From contig SUXS01000002.1 in the NCBI GenBank assembly GCA_015060865.1, positions 1 to 39,871 of the forward strand: a stretch of DNA of 39,871 bases. The letters are read 5' to 3'. This document shows, in pieces, positions 33,357 to 39,871 of the stretch. Position 1 is the first letter of the stretch. Each line of letters opens with the position of its first letter. This stretch comes from Bacteroidales bacterium. GTDB taxonomy: Bacteria > Bacteroidota > Bacteroidia > Bacteroidales > Bacteroidaceae. The position numbers and the translations under genes were made by a program. The notes under the pieces were generated by a model, which searched no databases, was not told the DNA's origin, and worked only from the letters and a program-made list of their open reading frames with translations.

Positions 33357-34163
33357 ATGAAAATTAAGGACAACAGTGTGCTTATCACCGGCGGAGCGTC
33401 GGGCATAGGCAAGATTATGGGACGCATGGCCCTGGAGAAGGGTGCACGCATGCTCATCATCTGGGACATCAACCAGGCAGGCATCGATACCGCCGTAGCC
33501 GAGCTCTCGGCCAAGGGCCAGGTGAAGGGCGTGCGCGTCGACGTGTCGGACTACGACAATGTGAAGGCAGCCTATGCCTCCACCGTAGAGGCCTGCGGCG
33601 AGGTAGACATCGTCATCAACTGCGCCGGCATCATCACGAGCAACAAGACCTTCGACCGGGTAGACGTGTCGGAAATCGACCGCACCATGCGCATCAACAC
33701 CATAGCCCCCATGTATGTGGCCCTGCAGGCATTGCCCGACATGAAGCGCCGTGGCAAAGGACACGTATGCAACATCGCCTCGGCGGGCGGCATGCTGTCA
33801 AACCCCAAGATGTCGGTATACGCCGCATCGAAATGGGCCGTCATCGGATGGTCCGACTCGGTACGCATCGAGCTGCAGGACGAGCACTCCGGCGTACACT
33901 TCACCACCATCGCACCCTACTACATCAACACAGGCATGTTCGACGGCGTGAAGTCGCCCATCATCCCCATCCTCGACCCCACGAAGACAGCCGCCAAGAT
34001 ACTGCGTGCCATCGAGCACGACAAGCACTTCAAGGGCATCCCCTTCGGCTTCCACTTCATCCGCTTCTGGCAATTCATCCTCCCCACACGCCTTTTCGAC
34101 TTTTTCTTCGGCAAAGTCTTTGGTATTTACCACACAATGGATAACTTTGTGGGGAGAAAGTAA
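33357..34163 (+). CDS. SDR-family NAD(P)-dependent oxidoreductase
   Basis: This 268-residue classical short-chain dehydrogenase has the cofactor motif TGGASGIG, an Asp after the second strand (IIWDINQ) that favours NAD, NCAGII (the NNAG-like motif), a catalytic Ser in NIASAGGMLSN and Tyr/Lys in YAASK. A longer C-terminal tail (about 230-268, RFWQFILPTRLFDFFFG) is hydrophobic and may associate with the membrane, as in related retinol/fatty-alcohol dehydrogenases. I start at the ATG at 33357: an in-frame extension upstream runs through the promoter and the divergent gene's signal-peptide region. An aldehyde dehydrogenase follows, suggesting an alcohol-to-aldehyde-to-acid pair. Confidence 0.88.
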   Translation: MKIKDNSVLITGGASGIGKIMGRMALEKGARMLIIWDINQAGIDTAVAELSAKGQVKGVRVDVSDYDNVKAAYASTVEACGEVDIVINCAGIITSNKTFDRVDVSEIDRTMRINTIAPMYVALQALPDMKRRGKGHVCNIASAGGMLSNPKMSVYAASKWAVIGWSDSVRIELQDEHSGVHFTTIAPYYINTGMFDGVKSPIIPILDPTKTAAKILRAIEHDKHFKGIPFGFHFIRFWQFILPTRLFDFFFGKVFGIYHTMDNFVGRK

Positions 34164-34240
34164 ATCTCATTTACAATTTGACGATTTACAATTTACGATT
34201 TATTCTTCAATGGGTTTATTAAGCAATTTGTCATACACCT

Positions 34241-35629
34241 ATGATATCATCCATCATCACCTCCCAGCGCGCCTTCTTCCGTAGCGGCGCCACCCTCGAC
34301 ATCAACTTCCGCCGCCAGATGCTACAGAAGCTGCAGGCAGCACTCGCCAAATGGGAAAAGCCACTGGCCGATGCGCTGTGGGCCGACCTCCACAAGTCGT
34401 ACGAAGAGGCCTACCTCACCGAGCTCAGCATCGTGCGTGGCGAGATCACCAACCACCTGCGTCACCTCGGCCGCTGGAGCAAGCGCCGCCGCAAGAGTAC
34501 GCCCCTCAAGATGTTTCCCTCGCGCAGCTACATCGTGAGCGAGCCACTGGGCAACACGCTCATCATGGCCCCGTGGAACTACCCCGTGCAGCTGCTGCTC
34601 AACCCCCTCGTGGGCGCCATCTCGGCCGGGTGCACCGCCATACTGAAACCCTCGCCCTACGTGCCCACCGTATCGAGCGTGCTGCGCGAGATGATTGAGG
34701 ACACCTTCGACCCGCAATACATCGCCATCGTGCTGGGCAACCGCGACGTCAACCAAGCCCTGCTCGCCCACCGCTTCGACCTCATCTTCTTCACCGGCAG
34801 TCCCTCGCTGGGCAAGATCGTGATGGAGGCCGCATCGCGGCACCTCACGCCCGTGGTGCTCGAGCTCGGCGGCAAGAGCCCCTGCATCGTAGACCGCACG
34901 GCCGACATTTCCACCGCCGCCAAGCGTGTAGCGTGGGGCAAGACCCTCAACTCGGGGCAGACCTGCATAGCGCCCGACTACCTGCTCATCCACGAGGAGG
35001 TGAAGGAGGCCTTCGTCAAGGAGTTTGCCAAGGCCGTACGCGAGCTTCACGGCACCGACATCAAGGAGCACCGCCACTACGTGCGCATGGTGAGCGACCG
35101 CGCCTTCACCCGTGTCAAGGGCTACCTCGCCCAGGGCGACATCCTCTATGGCGGGCGCACCGACGAGCGCGAGCGCTTCATCGAGCCCACCCTGCTCGAC
35201 ATGCACATCAGCCTCGGCGATGCCGATGCCGATGCCAAGGCCAGCAGCCACGAGGTGCTCACCGAGGAGATCTTCGGCCCCGTACTGCCCGTCCTCACCT
35301 TCAATAATATAGCCGACGTTGCCGGCTACATCACCCGCCGCGAGAAGCCGCTGGCCTTCTACTACTTCGGCCGCGAGGCCGACGGGTGGAGCATCATCCG
35401 CCACACCTCATCGGGCGGTGCCTGCATCAACGACACCATCATGCACATCGCCAACGAGCACGTGCCCTTCGGCGGCGTGGGCAACTCCGGCATGGGCAGC
35501 TACCACGGCGAGGAGAGCTACCGCGCCTTCTCACACTACCGCACCGTAGTGTCCACCGGCACCTGGATAGACCTCCCCTTCCGCTACATGCCCTACAAGA
35601 TGTTCGGGTTGGTAAAAAAGATTGTCTGA
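34241..35629 (+). CDS. Class-3-like aldehyde dehydrogenase
   Basis: This 462-residue protein has the aldehyde dehydrogenase motifs in order: APWNYPVQLLLNPL, the NAD-site FFTGSPSLGK, the catalytic Glu in LELGGKSPCIV, the catalytic Cys in NSGQTCIAPDY, and EEIFGPVLPV. The short N terminus and the APWNYP form point to the ALDH3 (fatty/aromatic aldehyde) branch. A hydrophobic C-terminal end (about 440-462) may contact the membrane. It lies 77 bp after the SDR gene, with a (TTTACAAT)-like micro-repeat in the gap. GC content reaches 70% on one sampled line, well above the rest of the window. Confidence 0.92.
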   Translation: MISSIITSQRAFFRSGATLDINFRRQMLQKLQAALAKWEKPLADALWADLHKSYEEAYLTELSIVRGEITNHLRHLGRWSKRRRKSTPLKMFPSRSYIVSEPLGNTLIMAPWNYPVQLLLNPLVGAISAGCTAILKPSPYVPTVSSVLREMIEDTFDPQYIAIVLGNRDVNQALLAHRFDLIFFTGSPSLGKIVMEAASRHLTPVVLELGGKSPCIVDRTADISTAAKRVAWGKTLNSGQTCIAPDYLLIHEEVKEAFVKEFAKAVRELHGTDIKEHRHYVRMVSDRAFTRVKGYLAQGDILYGGRTDERERFIEPTLLDMHISLGDADADAKASSHEVLTEEIFGPVLPVLTFNNIADVAGYITRREKPLAFYYFGREADGWSIIRHTSSGGACINDTIMHIANEHVPFGGVGNSGMGSYHGEESYRAFSHYRTVVSTGTWIDLPFRYMPYKMFGLVKKIV

Positions 35630-35688
35630 CACTTGCAAGTATGCCTTTCTTGCCGTATCTTCGCAAATAAATTTATTGATTCCACCCA

Positions 35689-36606
35689 ATGAACAACAAA
35701 CGATATGGCAAGCGAGGGCCCAGCCAGATATTCCACTACTCTGCCGTAGAGGACACCACGCTGCTGCCCTTCCTTTATATGATATTGGCGCCCAAGAGCA
35801 AGAGCGACATCAAGTCGATGCTGGCCCACAACCATGTGGCCGTGAACGGACGCCCAACGACGCAGTTTGACACACCGCTTACTCCGCGCGACAAGGTGTC
35901 GGTGAACTTCACCCGTCCCTTTGCCGTGCTGCGTGCCAATCAGTTGCAGATTATCTACGAGGACAAGTACCTCATCGTGGTAGAGAAGGCTGCCGGACTG
36001 CTCTCCATGGGGCGCGACACCAACAAGAAGACGGCACAGGGATTGCTCACCGAGTACCTGAAGCAGAAGGACCCGCGTGCCATGGCCTACATCTGCCACC
36101 GTCTCGACCAATACACCTCGGGCATCCTCATCTTTGCCAAAGACCCCGACACGCAGCGCGAACTACGCTTCGGCTGGGATAGCTACATCCGTGAGCGTTG
36201 CTACACGGCCGTCGTGGAGGGCTGCCCCGAAGAGGAACATCAGGAGCTACGCCACTACCTCGTGGAGAACAACAACAATATGATGGTATACATCGCCCGC
36301 AAGCCCGACGAGGGACGCTTGGCCGTGACACGCTACCGTGTGGTGCAGAGCAACGGGCATCACTCGCTGCTCGACCTGCAGATATTCACCGGACGCAAGA
36401 ACCAGATACGCGTACAGCTTGCCGACATAGGACACCCCGTAGCCGGCGACCGCAAGTATGGCGGTAACACCAATCCCATAGGCCGGCTCATGCTGCACAA
36501 CCACCGTCTCTCGCTCGTGCATCCCGTGACACGCGAACTGATGCACTTCGAGGCTCCCGTGCCTGCCACCTTCCGCAAGGTAGTTCAGTCGGCCAAGGAT
36601 GAGTAG
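35689..36606 (+). CDS. RluA-family pseudouridine synthase
   Basis: This 305-residue protein has an N-terminal S4 RNA-binding domain (about residues 22-80, KSDIKSMLAHNHVAVNGRPT) and then the RluA catalytic domain: IIYEDKYLIVVEKAAGLLSM, HRLDQYTSGILIFAKD with the catalytic Asp, GRKNQIRVQLADIGHPVAGD, and LMLHNHRL. The family turns uridine into pseudouridine in rRNA or tRNA. Which site this member modifies cannot be told. It lies 59 bp after the aldehyde dehydrogenase, ends at a clear terminator and shares the GC-rich codon use of its two neighbours. Confidence 0.92.
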   Translation: MNNKRYGKRGPSQIFHYSAVEDTTLLPFLYMILAPKSKSDIKSMLAHNHVAVNGRPTTQFDTPLTPRDKVSVNFTRPFAVLRANQLQIIYEDKYLIVVEKAAGLLSMGRDTNKKTAQGLLTEYLKQKDPRAMAYICHRLDQYTSGILIFAKDPDTQRELRFGWDSYIRERCYTAVVEGCPEEEHQELRHYLVENNNNMMVYIARKPDEGRLAVTRYRVVQSNGHHSLLDLQIFTGRKNQIRVQLADIGHPVAGDRKYGGNTNPIGRLMLHNHRLSLVHPVTRELMHFEAPVPATFRKVVQSAKDE

Positions 36607-36660
36607 CCAGCAAAGCAAGACACCACGTTTCCTTCGACTTATTATTAACATTGATATAGC

Positions 36661-36693
36661 AGAGGCGCACCCACAAAGGATGCGCCTCTTTTT
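36661..36693 (+). terminator. Intrinsic terminator after the pseudouridine synthase
   Basis: AGAGGCGCA (36661-36669) pairs perfectly with TGCGCCTCT (36681-36689), an 9-bp GC-rich stem, followed by T5. It lies about 55 bases after the stop. Confidence 0.9.
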
Positions 36694-36763
36694 CATCTAT
36701 ACAATCACAACACATAGGGTACAAAATGCCGCTTTTTATGCGTTTTTTCCAAGATGTACCGAG

Positions 36764-36790
36764 AAAAGTGTAAAGAAACTTTACAATTTT
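36764..36790. repeat. Imperfect dyad, first copy in the gap
   Basis: AAAAGTGTAAAG and CTTTACAATTTT flank AAA, with 11 of 12 pairs (one G/A mismatch). It is followed by CGTTCAAAAAA, like the second copy at 37131. It could be a regulator site or part of a dispersed repeat. Confidence 0.5.
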
Positions 36791-36961
36791 CGTTCAAAAA
36801 AGCGTTTTCCCGATTTTTTCTTGCGATAGTGCTTGCCCGTGTGAGTAACTTCGCTAAGCAAATCGGAACAAAAGAATTTATGCCAATCCATATGAGAAAA
36901 AACGAAAGCGTACAGCCAATAAACCGCGAGTACAAAGCAAAAAACTCGCGTAACCGTGGAT

Positions 36962-37027
36962 ACGTAATGAAATATCCATGAATACGTGATGAAATATCCG
37001 CGGATATTTAATGAAATGTCCATGGAT
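36962..37027. repeat. 22-bp tandem repeat, three full copies
   Basis: Units are at 36962-36983, 36984-37005 and 37006-37027, with a partial copy before them (CCGTGGAT at 36954-36961). Fifteen of 22 positions are invariant, including ATGAAAT and TCC. Each unit ends in a TCCNNGGAT-like palindrome, so near-palindromes recur every 22 bp, about two helical turns. Confidence 0.75.
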
Positions 37028-37130
37028 ACGCAAACTTTTCGGTAAGCGGAACTGAAAAAATGGAAGGGAAGAACCGAAAAATAGGAAGGAAAAGTATGGA
37101 AAACGAAAAAAAAGAATTGTCCTGCTCGGC

Positions 37131-37157
37131 AAAAGTGTCAAAAAATTTGACACTTTT
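37131..37157. repeat. Perfect 12-bp dyad, second copy in the gap
   Basis: AAAAGTGTCAAA (37131-37142) and TTTGACACTTTT (37146-37157) flank AAA with no mismatch. CGTCGAAAAAA follows, as after the copy at 36764. No T-run directly follows the stem, so it is not a typical terminator. Confidence 0.6.
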
Positions 37158-37315
37158 CGTCGAAAAAATCATTTTTCGCAAAAAAGTCATGGTGGCGTTT
37201 GGCAGTTTCAATAATTTTGCCTATAGATTTATATGCAGCAAGAGAGTGCGCCCCCTTTTCTGCATAATAAGGTATGATGGAAATAGGAATGTATAACTAA
37301 AAACACTATACTATT

Positions 37316-39727
37316 ATGAAAGAATTCTTCAAAAATCTCGGACGCTACAAAGTGTCGTCTACGCTCAACATCTTGGGCCTCGGCATCGCCTTCGCGGCGG
37401 CTTACATCATCTTGGTGCAAGTAAACTTTGACCTCACCTACAACCGTTGCTTCAAGGATGCGGAGAGGATATATCGCTTGGAGTTCAAGTCCGTAATGGG
37501 CGACGAGGGCAAGAAGATGCCACACGTGTCTCATTATGTGGGTGAGGCTGTGGGCGACAACAATGCCAATGTGGAGGAGTATGCTTGGGCATTCCCTTAT
37601 CCTCAGCAAAACATTTTTATAATTCTTCCTCAGGAAGAGATAAAAGAGTATTTTCAAGCAGAAGCTCGCATCTGCTCATACAATCTGCCCCAATTGTTCA
37701 ACATACCGCTCCTCGACGGCAGTTACAAGGAATTGGTGCATCCCAACTCTATCGTGATAAGCGAGTCGTTTGCCCAAACGCACAACCTCAAGGTGGGCGA
37801 TGCCGTGATGACGGGAAACGAGAAAGCACCCAATATGAATGTGCAAACGATACGGGGTATCTATCCAGACTTTCCCGACAACTGTGAATTCGCAAACACC
37901 GTAGTCTTGCAGTTGACCGACAAGGAGATAATGCCAGGCAAGGATGAGTTTTGTTACTCCTATTATTATAAGGTGCACGATGCTGGGCAGAACGATATGG
38001 TGCTTGCCAATGGTCTCCGTCTGATAGCGCCGAAGTATGGCGAAGCATACGAGGATTTGCGGAAGGCTTCAGAAGGCGCCAGCCAAGAGCAATGGCTGAA
38101 ACTGGGGAAAGAATATATGCGACTGACGTCTGTTTATGACATCTACTTTGCCAATGATGTGGAGGGAATCATTGGTCACGATATTGGCAACAGATCTACC
38201 ACCTACACATTGCTGAGCATTGCGGTGCTGATATTGGCCATCGCATTCATCAACTTCGTGAACTTCTTTATGGCGATGGTGCCTCGGCGCATACGACGTG
38301 TGAATACGGAGAAGGTGTTTGGCTGCTCTACACGTCGCCTGCGCATAGGCTTCGTGCTCGAGGCTGTAGGGCTGGTAGCGCTCGGTCTTCTATTGGCTGC
38401 CTACATCGTCTTTATGGTAGCGCCAGAGTTGACTGGGATGATTTCTACATCGGCTTTGCTAAGAGACAATCCGATGATAGCCTTGTCTATTGTTGGTGCT
38501 GGCCTTCTGCTTGCCGTGGTCAGCAGCATCTATCCTGCCTACTATATCACCTCCGTGCCACCTGCCTTTGCTCTGAAAGGCACGTTCGGCAACACTGCAT
38601 CGGGCCGTCGTATGCGTTACGTACTCTTGGGCATACAGTTTGCCATCTCCATCGCCCTCATCACCTGCACGTTGTTTATCCGCTTGCAGCACACCTATAT
38701 GATGCGTTACGATATGGGCTTCAACAAAGAGAACGTGCTTGGGGTCAATCTCGGCAGTGCCAGTAAATCACGGTGGGACTTCAATGCACGACAGCAGTTC
38801 ACCAATGAGCTGAAGACCAATCCGATGATTGTAGATGCAGCCTTTGGCTCGGAAAACTTTATCGCTGACACCCGCTCAACGCATAACAGATTGACGGAGA
38901 AGGGTGAAAACATCTTCTTCCAAGCCTATTCCGTGTCATATAACTTCCTTCGAGTTATGGGAATCGAACTGATTGAGGGACGCGACTATATGCCTGAAGA
39001 CGAGCAACAAGACGACAAGCAACTCTATATCTTTAACGAAACGGCACAGAAGGAATTTGGCCTGAAGGTCAATGAAGATTTGAACGGAGCCACTGCCATC
39101 GGCTTCTGCAAGGACTTCAAGTTCCGTTCCCTGCAATATGAAAGTTCGGCCTTTGCCTTCTGCGTAAGAGAGCATACAGGGTATATGAAGCATTGCTATG
39201 TGCGTACTGCAGCAAATGCAGACATTGAAGCCGTGGAGAAGCATATCAAGGATTGTGTCACTAAGATGGGTGATAATGCGGACAAGATTACCATCGAGTT
39301 CTTCGATGAAGAGCTGGGTCGCCAATACAAGAAGGAGCGCGAGCTGAACCGCTTGATTACCATCTTTGCTCTTATCTCCATCTGTATCTCCCTGATGGGA
39401 GTCTTCGGCCTCGTGTTCTTCGAGACCCAGTATCGCCGTCGCGAGATTGCCCTGCGCCGTGTACACGGAGCGCAGATAAGCGAGATACTGCGTATGTTCG
39501 TGATGCAATATGCCCGTATGGTGGGCGTGGCCTTCCTCTTTGCCGTGCCCGTAAGCTACCTCATCATGTCGCGCTGGCTCGAAGGGTATGCCTACCACAT
39601 CCCGCTCTACTGGTGGGTCTTCGCCCTTGCCTTCCTCATCGTGCTCGCTGTCACCAGCGCCATCGTACTGGCCCGCTCGTGGAAGGCAGCGAGGGAGAAT
39701 CCCGTGAATGCGTTGTATAAAGAGTAA
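37316..39727 (+). CDS. FtsX/MacB-type ABC transporter permease
   Basis: The 803-residue protein has an N-terminal membrane helix (about 20-40), a large extracytoplasmic domain, then FtsX permease helices at about 285-310, 345-370 and 395-415. A second membrane helix block starts near residue 435, a second extracytoplasmic domain follows, and the chain ends with three FtsX helices (about 680-790) with ETQYRRREIALRRVHGAQ between them. This is the double-FtsX form common in Bacteroidetes. Such permeases need a separate ATPase, which is not in the window, so it may lie downstream or elsewhere. Substrate unknown. The ATG at 37316 begins MKEFFKNLGRYK, a usual start for the family. Confidence 0.88.
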   Translation: MKEFFKNLGRYKVSSTLNILGLGIAFAAAYIILVQVNFDLTYNRCFKDAERIYRLEFKSVMGDEGKKMPHVSHYVGEAVGDNNANVEEYAWAFPYPQQNIFIILPQEEIKEYFQAEARICSYNLPQLFNIPLLDGSYKELVHPNSIVISESFAQTHNLKVGDAVMTGNEKAPNMNVQTIRGIYPDFPDNCEFANTVVLQLTDKEIMPGKDEFCYSYYYKVHDAGQNDMVLANGLRLIAPKYGEAYEDLRKASEGASQEQWLKLGKEYMRLTSVYDIYFANDVEGIIGHDIGNRSTTYTLLSIAVLILAIAFINFVNFFMAMVPRRIRRVNTEKVFGCSTRRLRIGFVLEAVGLVALGLLLAAYIVFMVAPELTGMISTSALLRDNPMIALSIVGAGLLLAVVSSIYPAYYITSVPPAFALKGTFGNTASGRRMRYVLLGIQFAISIALITCTLFIRLQHTYMMRYDMGFNKENVLGVNLGSASKSRWDFNARQQFTNELKTNPMIVDAAFGSENFIADTRSTHNRLTEKGENIFFQAYSVSYNFLRVMGIELIEGRDYMPEDEQQDDKQLYIFNETAQKEFGLKVNEDLNGATAIGFCKDFKFRSLQYESSAFAFCVREHTGYMKHCYVRTAANADIEAVEKHIKDCVTKMGDNADKITIEFFDEELGRQYKKERELNRLITIFALISICISLMGVFGLVFFETQYRRREIALRRVHGAQISEILRMFVMQYARMVGVAFLFAVPVSYLIMSRWLEGYAYHIPLYWWVFALAFLIVLAVTSAIVLARSWKAARENPVNALYKE

Positions 39728-39871
39728 AGGCTGCGGCTCGGAAAATTGCATGTAAACTTGCATTTTCGCTCGCCTTGCACTAATTTTATCTTTGCAGGCA
39801 AAGAAGAAATTAGGCTGCGGCTCGGAAAATTGCATGTAAACTTGCATTTTCGCTCGCCTTGCACTAATTTT
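39728..39871. repeat. Tandem repeat with an 84-bp period, cut by the window end
   Basis: Two identical 60-bp copies (39728-39787 and 39812-39871) are separated by a 24-bp spacer (39788-39811) that contains ATCTTTGCAGGCAAAG. Each copy holds an imperfect inverted repeat (GAAAATTGCA ... TTGCATTTTC). The array starts right after the permease stop and probably continues beyond the window. Minus-strand frames here encode a repeated MQVYMQF peptide, likely an artefact of the repeat. Confidence 0.8.

Larger units (their letters stand above)
36607..37315. other. 700-bp gene-free gap with palindromes and tandem repeats
   Basis: The only open frames here are short, in several phases, and lack family features. 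Besides the terminator (36661-36693), the gap holds two related dyads (36764-36790 and 37131-37157), each followed by TTTTCGT and an A-run, and a 22-bp tandem array (36962-37027). No clear TAnnTTTG promoter for the permease gene at 37316 is seen. A TTTG at about 37199 with a weak TAGATTTA about 22 bases on is the best candidate. Confidence 0.6.

Noticed and set aside
34322..35404. 360-codon minus-strand frame opposite the aldehyde dehydrogenase
   Set aside because: Long antisense frames are expected in GC-rich coding DNA, and the plus strand has all the aldehyde dehydrogenase motifs.
36599..37153. Several overlapping 75-90-codon frames in the gap before the permease
   Set aside because: They lie in both strands over palindromes and tandem repeats, and have no domain or translation signal.
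37131..37157. Perfect dyad as an intrinsic terminator
   Set aside because: The stem is AT-rich and is not followed directly by a T-run. The GC-rich hairpin at 36661-36693 already ends the upstream gene.
38936..39847. 303-codon minus-strand frame at the right edge
   Set aside because: It is antisense to the permease and its first part comes from the 60-bp repeat copies.

Overview
The window looks like a chromosomal segment of a gut- or oral-type Bacteroidales species (Bacteroides, Phocaeicola or Prevotella relatives). The evidence is: repeated promoter cores of the Bacteroidetes form TAnnTTTG, several with a TTTG box 19-21 bp upstream; few Shine-Dalgarno sites; lineage-typical proteins (DUF3575, DUF5119-like lipoprotein, PCMD domain, Bacteroidetes FtsX permease); and AT-rich intergenic micro-repeats. 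No rRNA, tRNA, CRISPR array or transposase was seen. Base composition is uneven: about 40% GC in the 10-27 kb cluster and 60-70% in places between 33.4 and 36.6 kb (sample counts on single sequence lines).

Region 1 (1-7000): the tail of a + strand gene, a repeat-rich gap with a hairpin-ended element, then a minus-strand glycan-precursor operon read from 6.65 kb: WecA-type lipid-carrier sugar-phosphate transferase, rmlA, gmd, fcl and a cytidylyltransferase-GHMP-kinase fusion. Upstream of its promoter is a tiny independent unit: promoter, 5-codon ORF and intrinsic terminator. Region 2 (7.0-10.7 kb): a 5'-nucleotidase-like lipoprotein (minus), then a CbpA-like J-protein and NudC (plus), closed by a bidirectional terminator.

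Region 3 (10.7-26.9 kb) is the striking part: six tightly packed minus-strand genes behind one good promoter. In order of transcription they are a DUF3575-type protein with an Asp-Ser-Leu repeat tail, a DUF5119-like lipoprotein, a small DUF3575 barrel, a 959-residue OmpA-like/DUF3868-like protein, a 2563-residue outer-membrane protein made of six tandem barrel-like modules, and a TPR-like exported protein. The first four resemble accessory genes of Bacteroidales fimbria (Mfa/Fim) loci, but no fimbrillin is present and the giant multi-barrel protein takes that place. The 959-residue gene carries a run of ten G in frame near codon 100, and its stop overlaps the start of the giant gene, so slippage could switch both. 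This is the best candidate here for an undescribed, possibly phase-variable, cell-surface system.

Region 4 (27.0-33.2 kb, minus): sugar nucleotidyltransferase, flotillin and NfeD partner, MeaB GTPase, and a secreted PCMD/Ig-like protein. Region 5 (33.3-36.6 kb, plus): GC-rich SDR oxidoreductase, class-3-like aldehyde dehydrogenase and RluA-family pseudouridine synthase. Region 6 (36.6-39.9 kb): a 700-bp gap with palindromes and a 22-bp tandem array, an FtsX-type permease, and an 84-bp-period repeat running off the window.
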